Shown here piece after piece: positions 45,727-55,140 of a stretch of DNA of 64,000 nt. This DNA is from Ectobius pallidus. Its lineage: Eukaryota > Arthropoda > Insecta > Blattodea > Ectobiidae. The DNA lies in contig CAXKWD010000006.1 of the NCBI GenBank assembly GCA_964059195.1, positions 173,474,825-173,538,824 on the forward strand, read 5' to 3'. Position 1 is the first letter of the stretch, and each line of letters opens with the position of its first letter. Under the pieces are notes generated by a model, which saw only the letters and a program-made list of their open reading frames with translations, was not told where the DNA came from and made no database searches. The translations under genes were made by a program, and so were the position numbers.

Positions 45727-46574
45727 TAGACCTGGGATTTTAGGGCTCTAAAAATATTAGTTTTAGGCGTCTAAAATAGTATTTTAAAACAAGTAAATAG
45801 GCTTGGACTTCCTGAAGCGCTGATGTACCCAGGAGTATCTTGCTCCGGTGTTGCATTCACAAGAATTTTTAAATGTCCCCCCCCCCCCAAAAAAAAAACT
45901 AGTGAGTTCAGGTCAGGCGAGCGTTATTATTAGACCTCGGATTTTAGGCTCTAAAAAAATAGTTTTAGGCACCTAAAATAGCGTTTTAAAACAAGTAAAT
46001 AGGCTTTCAAAAGAGAAGATAGGCACTTAAAATATGCTTAAAAAATGTGTAAATTGATAGAAAATAGACTTTAAAATATTACAATATACACTTAAACTGT
46101 AACATGGTCTTTTTTTTTTACTGCGAGAAACGTGGTATACCCATTCTTAACAGAATTAACTGCAAAATTAGGCATCTCGAACTATATTCACTTAAACGTA
46201 TGTTCTTTCACTGGTGACTTGACACAGTAGTCCTTCCCCCTTAATCCTCCCCCTCCCCCGTCAGTCAGCATTCCTTTGGCGACAATTGTTTGGAATAATC
46301 ATGTTTCTGTGAAAAACCCACCTCTGCTGTTCTGCTTTTCATTGAGGGATGTCCATTATAAGATTGTGAAGTTGAATTTTATTTTAAATGTACAAAATAG
46401 GCATTTTAGGCACAAAAATAGTAAAGTAGGCATTAAAGATCCAAATATGCATTTTATGGCTCTATAAAACTCTATAAATGTAAGTGATTCACTATGAAAT
46501 GTCCACATATTTAAAATTTTTCATGTTATTTCATAAGGAACAAAATAGGCATTTGCCTTAAAATCCCAGGTCTA
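45727..46574 (+). mobile_element. hAT-like element directly upstream of the ionotropic receptor
   Basis: The termini TAGACCTGGGATTTTAG (45727) and TAAAATCCCAGGTCTA (to 46574) are a perfect inverted repeat of at least 16 bp. The flanks CTTATAAC (45719-45726) and CTTATAAC (46575-46582) are identical. The left end is duplicated: a second TAGACCTCGGATTTTAGG lies near 45931, and about 120 bp between them resemble a transposase fragment. The rest is the inverse of 50244-52003 without its THAP insertion. The frame 46276-46467 is element-derived. Confidence 0.88.
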
Positions 46575-46583
46575 CTTATAACA

Positions 46584-48644
46584 ATGCAATGGCTGATTAC
46601 ATTCGTGTACAATACATTATCACTTGTATTGCTGGTACATTCTCCGGTATACTCGTTCCAACAGGTACGCCTCAGCATGAAGCTAACGTGGGCAGTGTTG
46701 GCACTAATTCTCATCCTGACTGCAGTAAATTCTGACGTCCTGCAGACAGAACAACGCCATATTGTTCTTTGTTTGAAGAATATCATAACCAAGAGCTTCA
46801 CACCGGACAAACCTGTCTACATATCATTCCCTTCGTTAAATGAAGCATACGCGCCGGAGACAGTAGAACGTCAACTAACATTCAAACCGGCGGAGAGAAA
46901 CTATCAACGCGTCATCGATGCCTTGGCAGAAACTCTCAACGATGACATGAAATGGCAACTGATCTTAATACAACCAAATTACACTGATCCAATAATATTT
47001 CATGATTTCGAATTGCCAACGCCATATCCTCCAGCAGTGCAATGTATTTTATTTATCTGGGAAACAAAGGAAGATGAATCTGGGGAACTTGCTTTTCATG
47101 ATCACATTTCAAATCTTCTCGACGTTACATCTTCATCCAGTAATTTGTATGTGACGGTTATCCTGAATGTGATAGACAAGGAGGAGGACGTATTAAAAGT
47201 ATTATCTGGAATGCGCTGCTACATTGCAGTTTCAGATTGCATATTCCTTGTCCCTGAACGAAGAAGAAGAAACATTGATGCACACATAGATGTTTACACT
47301 TGGTTCCCATTTACGTTTCCGGAGATATGTGGCAGCCACAAACATCCAGTGATTATAGACACTTGGATAGAGGATAATATGGGAAGATTCCAGAAGAATG
47401 AAACATTGTTCAGCAATAAATTACCTAAAGAATTCGATGGATGCCCAATTATAGTTCAATCATTCTTCGAATATCAATCAACAACGTCAAATGTGGAAGA
47501 ATACATTTTGGGCGAGATTCTCAGTTTCTTGAATCTGACTCCAGTGAATCGTTCCTATACTAATGATCCGAGAAACGCCTATGTTGACATCAGATACGGA
47601 GCGTTGTATATGGATCCAATAATGTATGAGGGATGGTCAACATACTACTTTCCCATACCATACATACAAACGAAGATAAGGTGGTATGTTCCCTGTCCTA
47701 AGTCGAATCCAAAACAGGGGAAGTTTTATGAGGTCTTCAGTTGGCCGGTTTGGGTCATCATGAGTCTGACATTTCTGTTGGCTGGGTTGACTGACAGGTG
47801 TTTACACTGGGTAGAAATCCACTTTGCAACGGGATTAGTCTCACATGATATGTCATCAGGGTTCTGCAAACTGTGGGCCACCTTTCTGTCTGTCGGGGTC
47901 AATGCATTTCCGAGTGACACACGACTTAGAGTGTTTTTCCTGTCTTGGTTAATCTATTCATTTGCAGTAAGCACAATTTTCCAGGCATTTTTCACATCTT
48001 ACTTAGTAGATCCTGGCAAAACTCAAGAAATCAATACTCTTGAAGAGTTCAGAAGAAGTGGACTCGATCACTACGTTGAAAGAGGTTCATTAATTGAATG
48101 GTGCAATTCTGAAGACTTTGACGAGATCTGTAATCCCGATGAATTTTACATAAAACCAATTGAAAAGATGGACCGTGGTGTAATTCAGCGAGAATGTATA
48201 GATAAAACTCAAGACGCTTTTCTTCTTTCGACTTGGCAACACAACCTCAGTGTCCTTGCTAATGATTTGCAGGCTCGAATGTTTCAAGTCCTGTCGAAGC
48301 AGCGGTACAAACTGTGTTACGTCAGAGATCTAACCGTGCCGTCTACAATCTTAATGTTTATGCCTAAATTTGGCTATTACTACAAACCTGTCAATGACCT
48401 GCTACGTCGGTTCCGCGATCCTGGAATACTAGAAAGACTTACCAACTATTTCTTCTTGAATATCGGGAGGGATGAATATGTGGATCGTTATATGGAAGAT
48501 AATATAAAAACTCCTCCTGAAAATGATTATTTCGTCTTCAGTTTGTCACATATGAAAGTTTCTTTCTACTTACTGCTTATGGGATGTATTTTAGGAGTGT
48601 TGGTATTTCTTGGAGAAATCTATTATTTCAAGTTTCAGATGTAA
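46584..48644 (+). CDS. Divergent ionotropic receptor (IR), chemosensory-type ligand-gated cation channel
   Basis: Predicted membrane channel of the insect ionotropic receptor family (ligand-gated ion channel fold), 686 codons in a single exon. Seen: a signal-type hydrophobic N-terminus, then an extracellular N-terminal domain (about 55-280). The S1 lobe (about 285-370) ends in QTKIRWYVPCPKS. TM1 is at 386-402 (WPVWVIMSLTFLLAGL), the pore region about 425-445 and TM2 449-472, running into SYLVDPG. The S2 lobe (about 480-650) has LPKFGYYYK-like MPKFGYYYKPVNDLLRRF, and TM3 is at 657-680 with a very short cytosolic tail. N-X-S/T sites occur at 132, 272, 317, 322 and 554. Two starts are possible. 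The first ATG is 1 base after a transposon target duplication. The second (Met32, 46677) opens a cleaner signal peptide (MKLTWAVLALILILTAVNS) and is my preferred start. The pore and ligand residues of co-receptors (IR25a/IR8a) are not conserved, so this is a tuning-type, probably gustatory or olfactory, IR with unknown ligand. The family assignment is firm; the role is inference. Confidence 0.93.
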   Translation: MQWLITFVYNTLSLVLLVHSPVYSFQQVRLSMKLTWAVLALILILTAVNSDVLQTEQRHIVLCLKNIITKSFTPDKPVYISFPSLNEAYAPETVERQLTFKPAERNYQRVIDALAETLNDDMKWQLILIQPNYTDPIIFHDFELPTPYPPAVQCILFIWETKEDESGELAFHDHISNLLDVTSSSSNLYVTVILNVIDKEEDVLKVLSGMRCYIAVSDCIFLVPERRRRNIDAHIDVYTWFPFTFPEICGSHKHPVIIDTWIEDNMGRFQKNETLFSNKLPKEFDGCPIIVQSFFEYQSTTSNVEEYILGEILSFLNLTPVNRSYTNDPRNAYVDIRYGALYMDPIMYEGWSTYYFPIPYIQTKIRWYVPCPKSNPKQGKFYEVFSWPVWVIMSLTFLLAGLTDRCLHWVEIHFATGLVSHDMSSGFCKLWATFLSVGVNAFPSDTRLRVFFLSWLIYSFAVSTIFQAFFTSYLVDPGKTQEINTLEEFRRSGLDHYVERGSLIEWCNSEDFDEICNPDEFYIKPIEKMDRGVIQRECIDKTQDAFLLSTWQHNLSVLANDLQARMFQVLSKQRYKLCYVRDLTVPSTILMFMPKFGYYYKPVNDLLRRFRDPGILERLTNYFFLNIGRDEYVDRYMEDNIKTPPENDYFVFSLSHMKVSFYLLLMGCILGVLVFLGEIYYFKFQM

Positions 48645-48734
48645 TTGAAACTGTGGATTCTGTGAATAGCTTCAAGTATTGAGGCAGCTTCACCGAGTAT
48701 CTTTGAGTCCCTATAATAATATAAAGCCACGCGG

Positions 48735-49075
48735 CTGACTGACTGACTCACTCACTCACTCACTCACTCACTAACATTAATGTTTGCCCACTTCCAGACG
48801 AGCTAGAAACTTGAAATTTTTGTACACGTATACCGTTTAGCCTGTAAACCACATGAAAATTCCAAAAAGTTTATTCTTTAAATTTTTAGCCCTAAAAACC
48901 CCTGAAAAAGGGCTCGGTTCGGCTCACTGACATTAATGTTGCCCACTTCCAGTTGAGCTAGAAACTTTAAATTTGGTACACGTATAGCTTTTAGGCTGTA
49001 AACCACAGGAAAATTCCAAAAGTTTACTTTCTTAATTTTTAGCCCTAAAAACCCCCGTAAAAGGGCTTGGTTTCT
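48735..49075. repeat. (GACT)n/(CACT)n run and two tandem units of about 150 bp
   Basis: Starts with GACTGACTGACTCACTCACT. Two direct units follow, each from CATTAATGTT.GCCCACTTCC through GAGCTAGAAACTT and TTTTTAGCCCTAAAAACCCC to AAAAGGGCT.GGTT (about 48775-48920 and 48930-49075). It lies 90 bp downstream of the receptor stop codon and may contribute to its 3' untranslated region. An AATATAAAG at 48719 is the nearest weak poly(A)-signal-like word. Confidence 0.75.
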
Positions 49076-49655
49076 ATGGCAACGGTATTATCAAACAGTG
49101 TTCACATAGGTCTTTGAAAGCCAATACAGTAGACTAAATACACGCACTCTATCTCCAATACAGTAGACTAAATACACGCACTCTATCTCCCATAGATCTT
49201 TTAAAAAAACCTTTTCCGAGAACCTCAGCGGGGGTTTGGGGGCAGAGCCCCCAATGGTCGAACCAAGTTCCTCTATACGACCAGAAGTTTACATTAAGAG
49301 TATCCCATTAGGGATGGGATAAATAACAGGTAGTTAACTGAAGTTCACTCCGTATATATGAATCGAATTTTAAAGCCCATTTTCACCCACATAACACAAT
49401 ACGAATTGAATTAAATGCCATGCTTCAGTGTGCGCTTCTAAGATTTGTTTGTGAAATTTTTAGGATTTGAGCTAGAGTATTTTCCACTTAGGGGTGTAAA
49501 TCACTTTTGCTAACCTGCAAATAATTATAATAATAATAAGATTGTTATTTGGATTGTATTTGTATTGTACTTAATTTCTCGCAAAATAAATAAATTGCAC
49601 TGAGTGCTAAAAAAATAAATACAGATTAGCTTAAATTACTAACACACACACACAC
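49076..49655. other. No gene recognised
   Basis: Contains a direct duplication of about 36 bp (CAATACAGTAGACTAAATAC at 49120 and 49157) and a hairpin (GGGGGTTTGGGGGCAGAGCC..CC) near 49230. No open frame of note. Confidence 0.5.
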
Positions 49656-49659
49656 AGTT

Positions 49660-50000
49660 AAGGGAGGCTATACAGATTTCGATGCTGAAAAAATTGGTGA
49701 AGTTCATTATTATTTTTTCTCAGCAATGAATTGTTCTGTAGCCTTGTAATCTGACATATTCTATATTCACTAGTTCTACAATTGCATACTATTTTCAGAA
49801 TTAATTTAACTATTACAGTTATGGTTAATTATCGTTACAAAATGGCAGCCAGATTTTGTGCTCTGAAGTGCTGTTTCCCTGATAAAATTCATAAATACCA
49901 ATATATCTGAGTGATTCTTTTTCTATCTATTTGTAAATATCATATGTACAATATAATCTACAGTCTTTGGATTATCTGCAGTATAATTATTTTAAAAAAA
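49660..50000 (+). repeat. Repeat family E, single arm
   Basis: GGGAGGCTATACAGATTTCG to CTACAGTCTTTGGATTATCTG matches the left arm of the palindrome at 13378-14330. No inverted second arm follows. Confidence 0.7.
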
Positions 50001-50715
50001 TAATTCATCCCTTTTTTATATAAATCTTTACATGGGATTTTTTTAAAATAAACTATTAAAGTTACATCAATGATTCTAGATAGTATTGTTCAATAATATC
50101 AAATATACTCGCATGCAAAATTTCACTGCAATATGTTAATAAATGTTTGAGTGCCAACAAATTCTGGAAGGAAAATTTTATTTTCAGTAGAGGGTGGAGT
50201 ACAAGGTCACTGACTATTGTTATTGTTCCGGCTCTCTTATTACTAGACCTGGGATTTTAAGGCAAATGCCTATTTTGTTCCTTATGAAATAACATGAAAA
50301 TTTTTAAACATGTTGACATTTCATGATATATAATTTATATTTATAGAGTTTTATAGTGCCCTAAAATGCCTATTTGGACTCTTAGAGCCTATTTTACTAT
50401 TTTAGTGCCTAAAAATGCCTATTCAACTTCTGTAATTTTTACAATCTTATAATGGACATCCCTCAATGAAAAGCAGAACAGCAGAGGTGGGATTTTCACA
50501 GAAACTTGATTATTCCTAGCAATTGTCGCTAAAAGGAATGCTGACTGACAGGGGAGGGGGAGGTTTAAGGGGGAAGGACTACTGTGTCAAGTCACCAATG
50601 AAAGAACATCTGTTTACGTGAATATAGTTCGTGATGCCTTATTTTACATTTAATTCTGTTAAGAATAGGTATACCACGTTTCTTGCAATAAAAATAGACC
50701 ATTTTACAGTTTAAG

Positions 50716-51836
50716 CACAGTATAGTATAACAGTAGCGAAGCTCCATACAGTTTTTTTCAACCGGCGCGACTGCAGCGCTCGTAGCGGTGAGCAAGAACC
50801 ACACAATATGTTACATTGTTGCTTATGTAAAATGTCAACAATATTTTATGGAAATGCTTGTGGTGCTATAAATTGCACCAACAGCCAAAGGAATTCTCCC
50901 GATTTATCTTTCTTCAGGTTCCCTAAAGATCCTGAGAGGTAAGCAAAAACAGTTATTTGTGAAATTAAATTGCAAATTTGTGATTATCATGCTTGCATCC
51001 ATACTAGTGTATTTACTCCTAATTCTTTTAATTTTAGGAGCAGAAAATGGCTTGTAAATGCTATATACAATTAATTATTTTTATATGTATATCATAAATG
51101 AAAATCCTAACGAAGCAAAGGTTTCTAAATATATAGGCCTCTTTACATATACCCCACCTGACCCTACTAATTTTGAAAATGTTTTAACACGAGGTTATGT
51201 TAGGCCTACATAATTGAATTTAACAAAATTAAACTGTCGAGAATAAAGATAACGTGTTTAATCCTTTACTTTTTAATAATTTATCGTGTTTAACAAAATG
51301 AAGAAAAAGACAAAAGTGTTTTTCTATTGCATCTGATACTGACCATAGGCCTATCGTGCTATATGCCTATAGAACTTTACTTTCCCCCCTAATTTCTGAA
51401 CTAGTACTACTACATGCTTATTGAAATTATTAAGTTTTCTTATTTGTCAGAATTTTCAGTGTAAGTACAGTATATGTTAGTAGTAGGTCAATTAAATTCT
51501 TGAAGATGTAGGGATGTAGCTTATATGGTGGACGGAAACCGGTCTGATACTTTATAAGATATACAATGTCATCGATCTTGAAACTACAACTTCTTTACAT
51601 TACCATAAAGTCTATGATTTGGTGAGTTCACCAGTATGCCTTTCCGGTAATAATCTCGTTCTGGTAATTTTAAAAATAAGAAGAAATACAGCCATATATT
51701 CGTATCTTTCCAATGCTGGAAATGGCTGTTTGCTAGTTGCATCCTGCTGGCCGCTTGGGGTGCTAGTGTCGCACGATCTGTCAAAAGGATGCATTTTCCT
51801 TTCATTAGAGCTTCGCTACTGTTATACTATACTGTG
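50716..51836 (+). mobile_element. P-element-like transposon remnant with THAP exon
   Basis: CACAGTATAGTATAACAGTA at 50716 continues to a 29-bp inverted repeat matched perfectly at 51808-51836. Flanks are GTTTAAG (50709-50715) and GTTTAAG (51837-51843). They extend to 8 bp with one mismatch, close to the 8 bp known for P elements. The related hAT copy upstream reads GACCATGTTACAGTTTAAGT on its minus strand with no insertion, which is the empty site. The left third encodes a THAP-domain exon pair. The rest has no recognisable transposase. Subterminal GCAGCGCTCGTAGCGGTG and CCGCTTGGGGTGCTAGTG may be binding sites (inference). Confidence 0.8.
50832..51074 (+). pseudogene. THAP zinc-finger domain, two-exon remnant
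   Basis: Exon 1 (50832-50938) starts at ATG and reads MSTIFYGNACGAINC, then after nine more residues LSFFRFPKDPE. This gives the first two zinc ligands (C10, C15) and the FRFPKD signature of THAP (C2CH) domains. A GT donor follows (50939, AGGTAAGC), and the acceptor TTTTAATTTTAG is at 51026-51037. Exon 2 (51038 on) restores the frame as RSRKWLVNAIYN and then stops at 51072-51074. The RKWL tryptophan fits the invariant THAP Trp. The last zinc ligands (C-x2-H) should follow but are lost, so the finger is incomplete. THAP domains are the DNA-binding module of P-element transposases, which fits the surrounding inverted repeats. Confidence 0.75.
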
Positions 51837-52011
51837 GTTTAAGTGCATATTGTAATATTTTAAAGTCTATTTTCTATTTATTTACACATTTTTAAAGCAT
51901 ATTTTAAACGCCTATTTTCTCTTTTAAAAGCCTATTTACTTGTTTTAAAAGCCTATTTTAGGTGCCTAAAACTATTTTTTTAGAGCCTAAAATCCCAGGT
52001 CTACTTATTAC

Positions 52012-52616
52012 TTCCCTCCCTGTTTCTTCTCTCTTTCCACCCCCTCTGTGACTAAACTTATGCTAGCTAGGTGGTGTTAAACAGCTAATCAGTCTGATTG
52101 GTCGGCTTTTAAAGATTTGGCTGATGGTTTGAAGGAGATAGAAATTGCAAAAAAATACGGCTACAATTCTTTAAAAAAAAAAGCTGAGGAAAGTGTTTAT
52201 TGCAGTATAAGTTAAATAAATTATTCGGTTTTATATTTGCATGCAATTTTTAAAGATGCCCCTCGATATAACAATAACCCTCATATTACAATATGATTTG
52301 CTAGGGCCCAAAATATCGTTATAAGGAGGTTTGACTGAATAAAAAGAAATGGTTATGTTTTCATTTCGGCACATCAAGTAGAGTTGCCCCTTAGAAGCTT
52401 GTGAGGTTAAGTTGAAAGAGTGAAGAGCAAATAGAAACAGATGAAAGTTGTGGAATGCGAACTTCAATGAGTACGATGCGTAGTGGGTTGGAATACAGGT
52501 TGCTACTTCCTGGTGACGTCTTTCTCATCGGACCCTTCACTTTTATTTAACTCATATTACCAGATCTTCGCACAGGTTCTGATATTTTACAAAAGTACCT
52601 GTTAATGTCATAGGTG
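52012..52616. other. No gene recognised
   Basis: Includes a segment (CCCCTCGATATAACAATAAC ... ATCGTTATAAGGAGGTTTGA) of the kind seen in Tigger-type elements and otherwise unique sequence. The minus-strand frame 52231-52467 is not supported. Confidence 0.4.
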
Positions 52617-52700
52617 ATTCCACGAGCTTCATAATCTGTACCAGTCAATATTGAAGGGAAGAGACCACTTGGAAGATCTAGAGTTGATGGGAGGACAATA
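52617..52700 (+). mobile_element. Fragment of a non-LTR retrotransposon tail (family N)
   Basis: CACGAGCTTCATAATCTGTA, GGGAAGAGACCACTTGGAAG and GATGGGAGGACAATAT match the N tail with deletions. Confidence 0.65.
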
Positions 52701-53159
52701 TATTTTCATATTTTAAATAAAATTAGGCCAACTGATGTAAGAGTGCCAGGATGCTTTTGTTTAATCGGTGATAATTATGATAGGCAGAAAATAAAAGGCA
52801 ATATAGATATATTTAATACTAACAATAAGCGGTTTCAAGATAAGCTATATGTAATAAAAATGTGAGAACTTTAAAATATTAATAATTAAAAAGTGATAGT
52901 TAAAATATGCTCCATGCTTATTTAAGTTTTTCGTTTCCTCCAAAACTATTATATTACTTATGTTTTGATCTGTTTCCTTCATTGTGTAATTTTCATATTG
53001 TTTGTGTTTCTTGTTTCTTTTTTCTGTATTTGTTGTTGTTGTAGTATTAGTTTAAATATTTTTGGTATTACATTAAACATATAATATAAGTGATGTAGGC
53101 TAAAACTGGTGTAATTAGTATAAGAGAATATTGTAATTGGGCAATGAGAATATTATATT

Positions 53160-53160
53160 C

Positions 53161-53208
<48 letters not shown>

Positions 53209-53226
53209 TATTTCTTTCTTTATCGT
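53160..53226. repeat. (TTTC)n microsatellite
   Basis: About 16 nearly perfect CTTT units directly next to the end of an S2 SINE (53232 onward). Confidence 0.95.
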
Positions 53227-53231
53227 AGTTT

Positions 53232-53630
53232 AACCTCTCCCTTTTAGGATTTAAGCGACCCAAGCCGCCCGGGCCTTACAGGGCCGCGACCTGTCGGGAG
53301 AGGGATTATCTTTGGATCACATACATACTCTTTTGGTCAGACAAGGACATGGAGGGCCTCCCCGGATGAGTGATCAGCCCAATGCCGGGGCCACCTCCGA
53401 GACAACACGAACACATAGGACGAGACACACCATTCACACACACACTCACTGTAAACAAGGCGAGGATGGGATGAAGATGATAATGACGGCCAGATGATAT
53501 CCGGGGACCACAAGGGCCTAAAGTTACCTGACATTTGTCTCATAGGTGAGGGAAAACCCCAGAAAAAACCCCACCTAGGTAACTTGTCCCGACCAGGAAT
53601 CGAACCCGGGCCCGCTGCGTGAGAGGACTA
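53232..53630 (-). mobile_element. SINE-like repeat family S2, with B box
   Basis: On the minus strand the start is GCAGCGGGCCCGGGTTCGAT, a polymerase III B-box context. The body (GGTCCCCGGATATCATCTGG, GTGTGTGTGTGAATGGTG) follows, and the 3' end is GCTTAAATCCTAAAAGGGAG next to (GAAA)n. The A box is missing, so it is probably 5' truncated. Frames 53312-53543 are by-products. Confidence 0.7.
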
Positions 53631-53880
53631 TTATATTCTCAAGAAAATAAATAAATAAATAAGTTATGTTTGTAATAGATTTCCCAGTTAAGCTCCAGAT
53701 CGATTCATTAAGCAGGGCTTACGGAAGAACAAAGGTCTAATTTGCCAAGCATATGTGAAGGAAAATGTAGGTAGTGTTATTTGTCAAAGCTAACTGTGTT
53801 GCAACTTACAAAGCCGTATTTGAGTTTCGCGCGTACAGACACACGGACGGATAGACAGACAGACAGACACTTAATAAAAA

Positions 53881-54281
53881 CATAGACATTCATGTACATC
53901 TACATGAGGGCAGTTATAGAACCGGAAGTGTTGTAATTATTCATTGAGAAATAGACGAAAAGTTGTGAATATAATCTGGAGTGGATCTCGAGACAACTCC
54001 GCCCTGTCTGGGGTTACAACCACTTTCTAAATCCTCTGTGGTCATCAGTCATCTTCATAACCGGAATTAGGAAACAATCTCAATGTCAACACAAGGCAAT
54101 ACTCTACACTTCATATTGGAGTCCGCATTCGGTGACTAAACCGCGTTCAAAGCTGAGTTTGTTGATAATAAGAATGACTTAAAACTACCCACTGAGTAAT
54201 GTATACGAAACAATTTTTAAAATAAAAATTTAAAAAAATTCTACACGCAGTTGATATATTTTAGACAGCTTGAATTGAATT
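53881..54281. other. No gene recognised
   Basis: Unique-looking, no motif. Confidence 0.4.
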
Positions 54282-54612
54282 TCTTTTTTATTCCCGCTGT
54301 GTGTTTACTCCGTTTAGCTAGGAGGTTATAATCAGGAGTTCGGGATGTGCGTCTAAACAGTAGGGTAGGCCATGGCTCTATTAATTCTTTCTATTGTTGA
54401 TGTATTTTTATGGAGTAAGTTTCAACTGATATTAATTTAAATGGATATGATACAGGATGAAATGGTGAAGATGATTCATGATATGTAAATATCCAATTCG
54501 GCATTTGCCTTTACGACTGGGAAAACCATGAAAAAAAATCCATGTCAATTGAACCTGGGACTCCCCGAATGCGAGTCCAAGACGTTACCATCTCGGCCAC
54601 CTCGCTCGGTGA
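54282..54612 (-). mobile_element. tRNA-Leu-like SINE (family S1)
   Basis: The head at 54612 (GAGCGAGGTGGCCGAGATGG) has a clear A box. The B box (CCCAGGTTCAATTG) is damaged, and the body runs to AGCGGGAATAAAAAAGAAAT. It is the longest S1 copy. Confidence 0.78.
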
Positions 54613-55140
54613 AAATAGAATTTCTAACACAAGATACACGAAGTAACGTTGCACTTTATCGCAAAAAATGAACCAACTTTGGATTCAGTCACATGGGAAA
54701 AAAAAAACTTTTAATTAAGAACATATGCATAGCCTATGTAAGCTATTAAGTAGATTCAGTTTGATAAGAATTGAAAATGTTATAATTTAATACGTCTAAT
54801 GTAAAATTTCTCACCGTGATCGCAAAAATCGTCATATTCGGTGGTTGAAATCTTGACTCCATTCCTTATGTTCGCAGTCGTGCACCAGGAGATCAATAAC
54901 TTCTATCTGCGCATGTGCGTGTATATATGAGGCAGTAGAGGAATACTTGTGTACGAGGGAATGTGTGAGTTATGTAGTGTTTACATGGAGTAATCAACAC
55001 TTAACATAACAATCGCTAGTTTTGACAGAAGCCATTAGCACATGCGTGTCAATGAGCCAACACCTCCAACCCACTTACACACGCGTTAATAAAGTCCACC
55101 TTATCTCAAATCCATCATTACTGCTATTGTTTTAAGTATT
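54613..55140. other. No gene recognised
   Basis: Unique-looking sequence without domain or repeat signal. Confidence 0.4.

Larger units (their letters stand above)
50244..52003 (-). mobile_element. hAT-like element downstream of the receptor, inverse of the upstream one
   Basis: TAGACCTGGGATTTTAAGG (50244) and CCTAAAATCCCAGGTCTA (to 52003) are the inverted ends. The flanks CTTATTAC (50236-50243) and CTTATTAC (52004-52011) are identical. Without the 1.1-kb THAP insertion (50716-51836) it would be about 640 bp and align, inverted, with 45931-46574. The minus-strand frame 50592-50804 lies across an insertion boundary and is not a gene. Confidence 0.88.
52722..53880 (-). repeat. Dispersed repeat family A, copy 10, heavily interrupted
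   Basis: The tail (AATAAAATTAGGCCAACTGA) is at 52722. The body resumes at about 53668 (TTTCCCAGTTAAGCTCCAGA) and the (GTCC/GTCT)n head ends with CTTAATAA at about 53880. Between them lie AT-rich DNA, a (TTTC)n run and an S2 SINE. It is the most decayed A copy. Confidence 0.65.
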
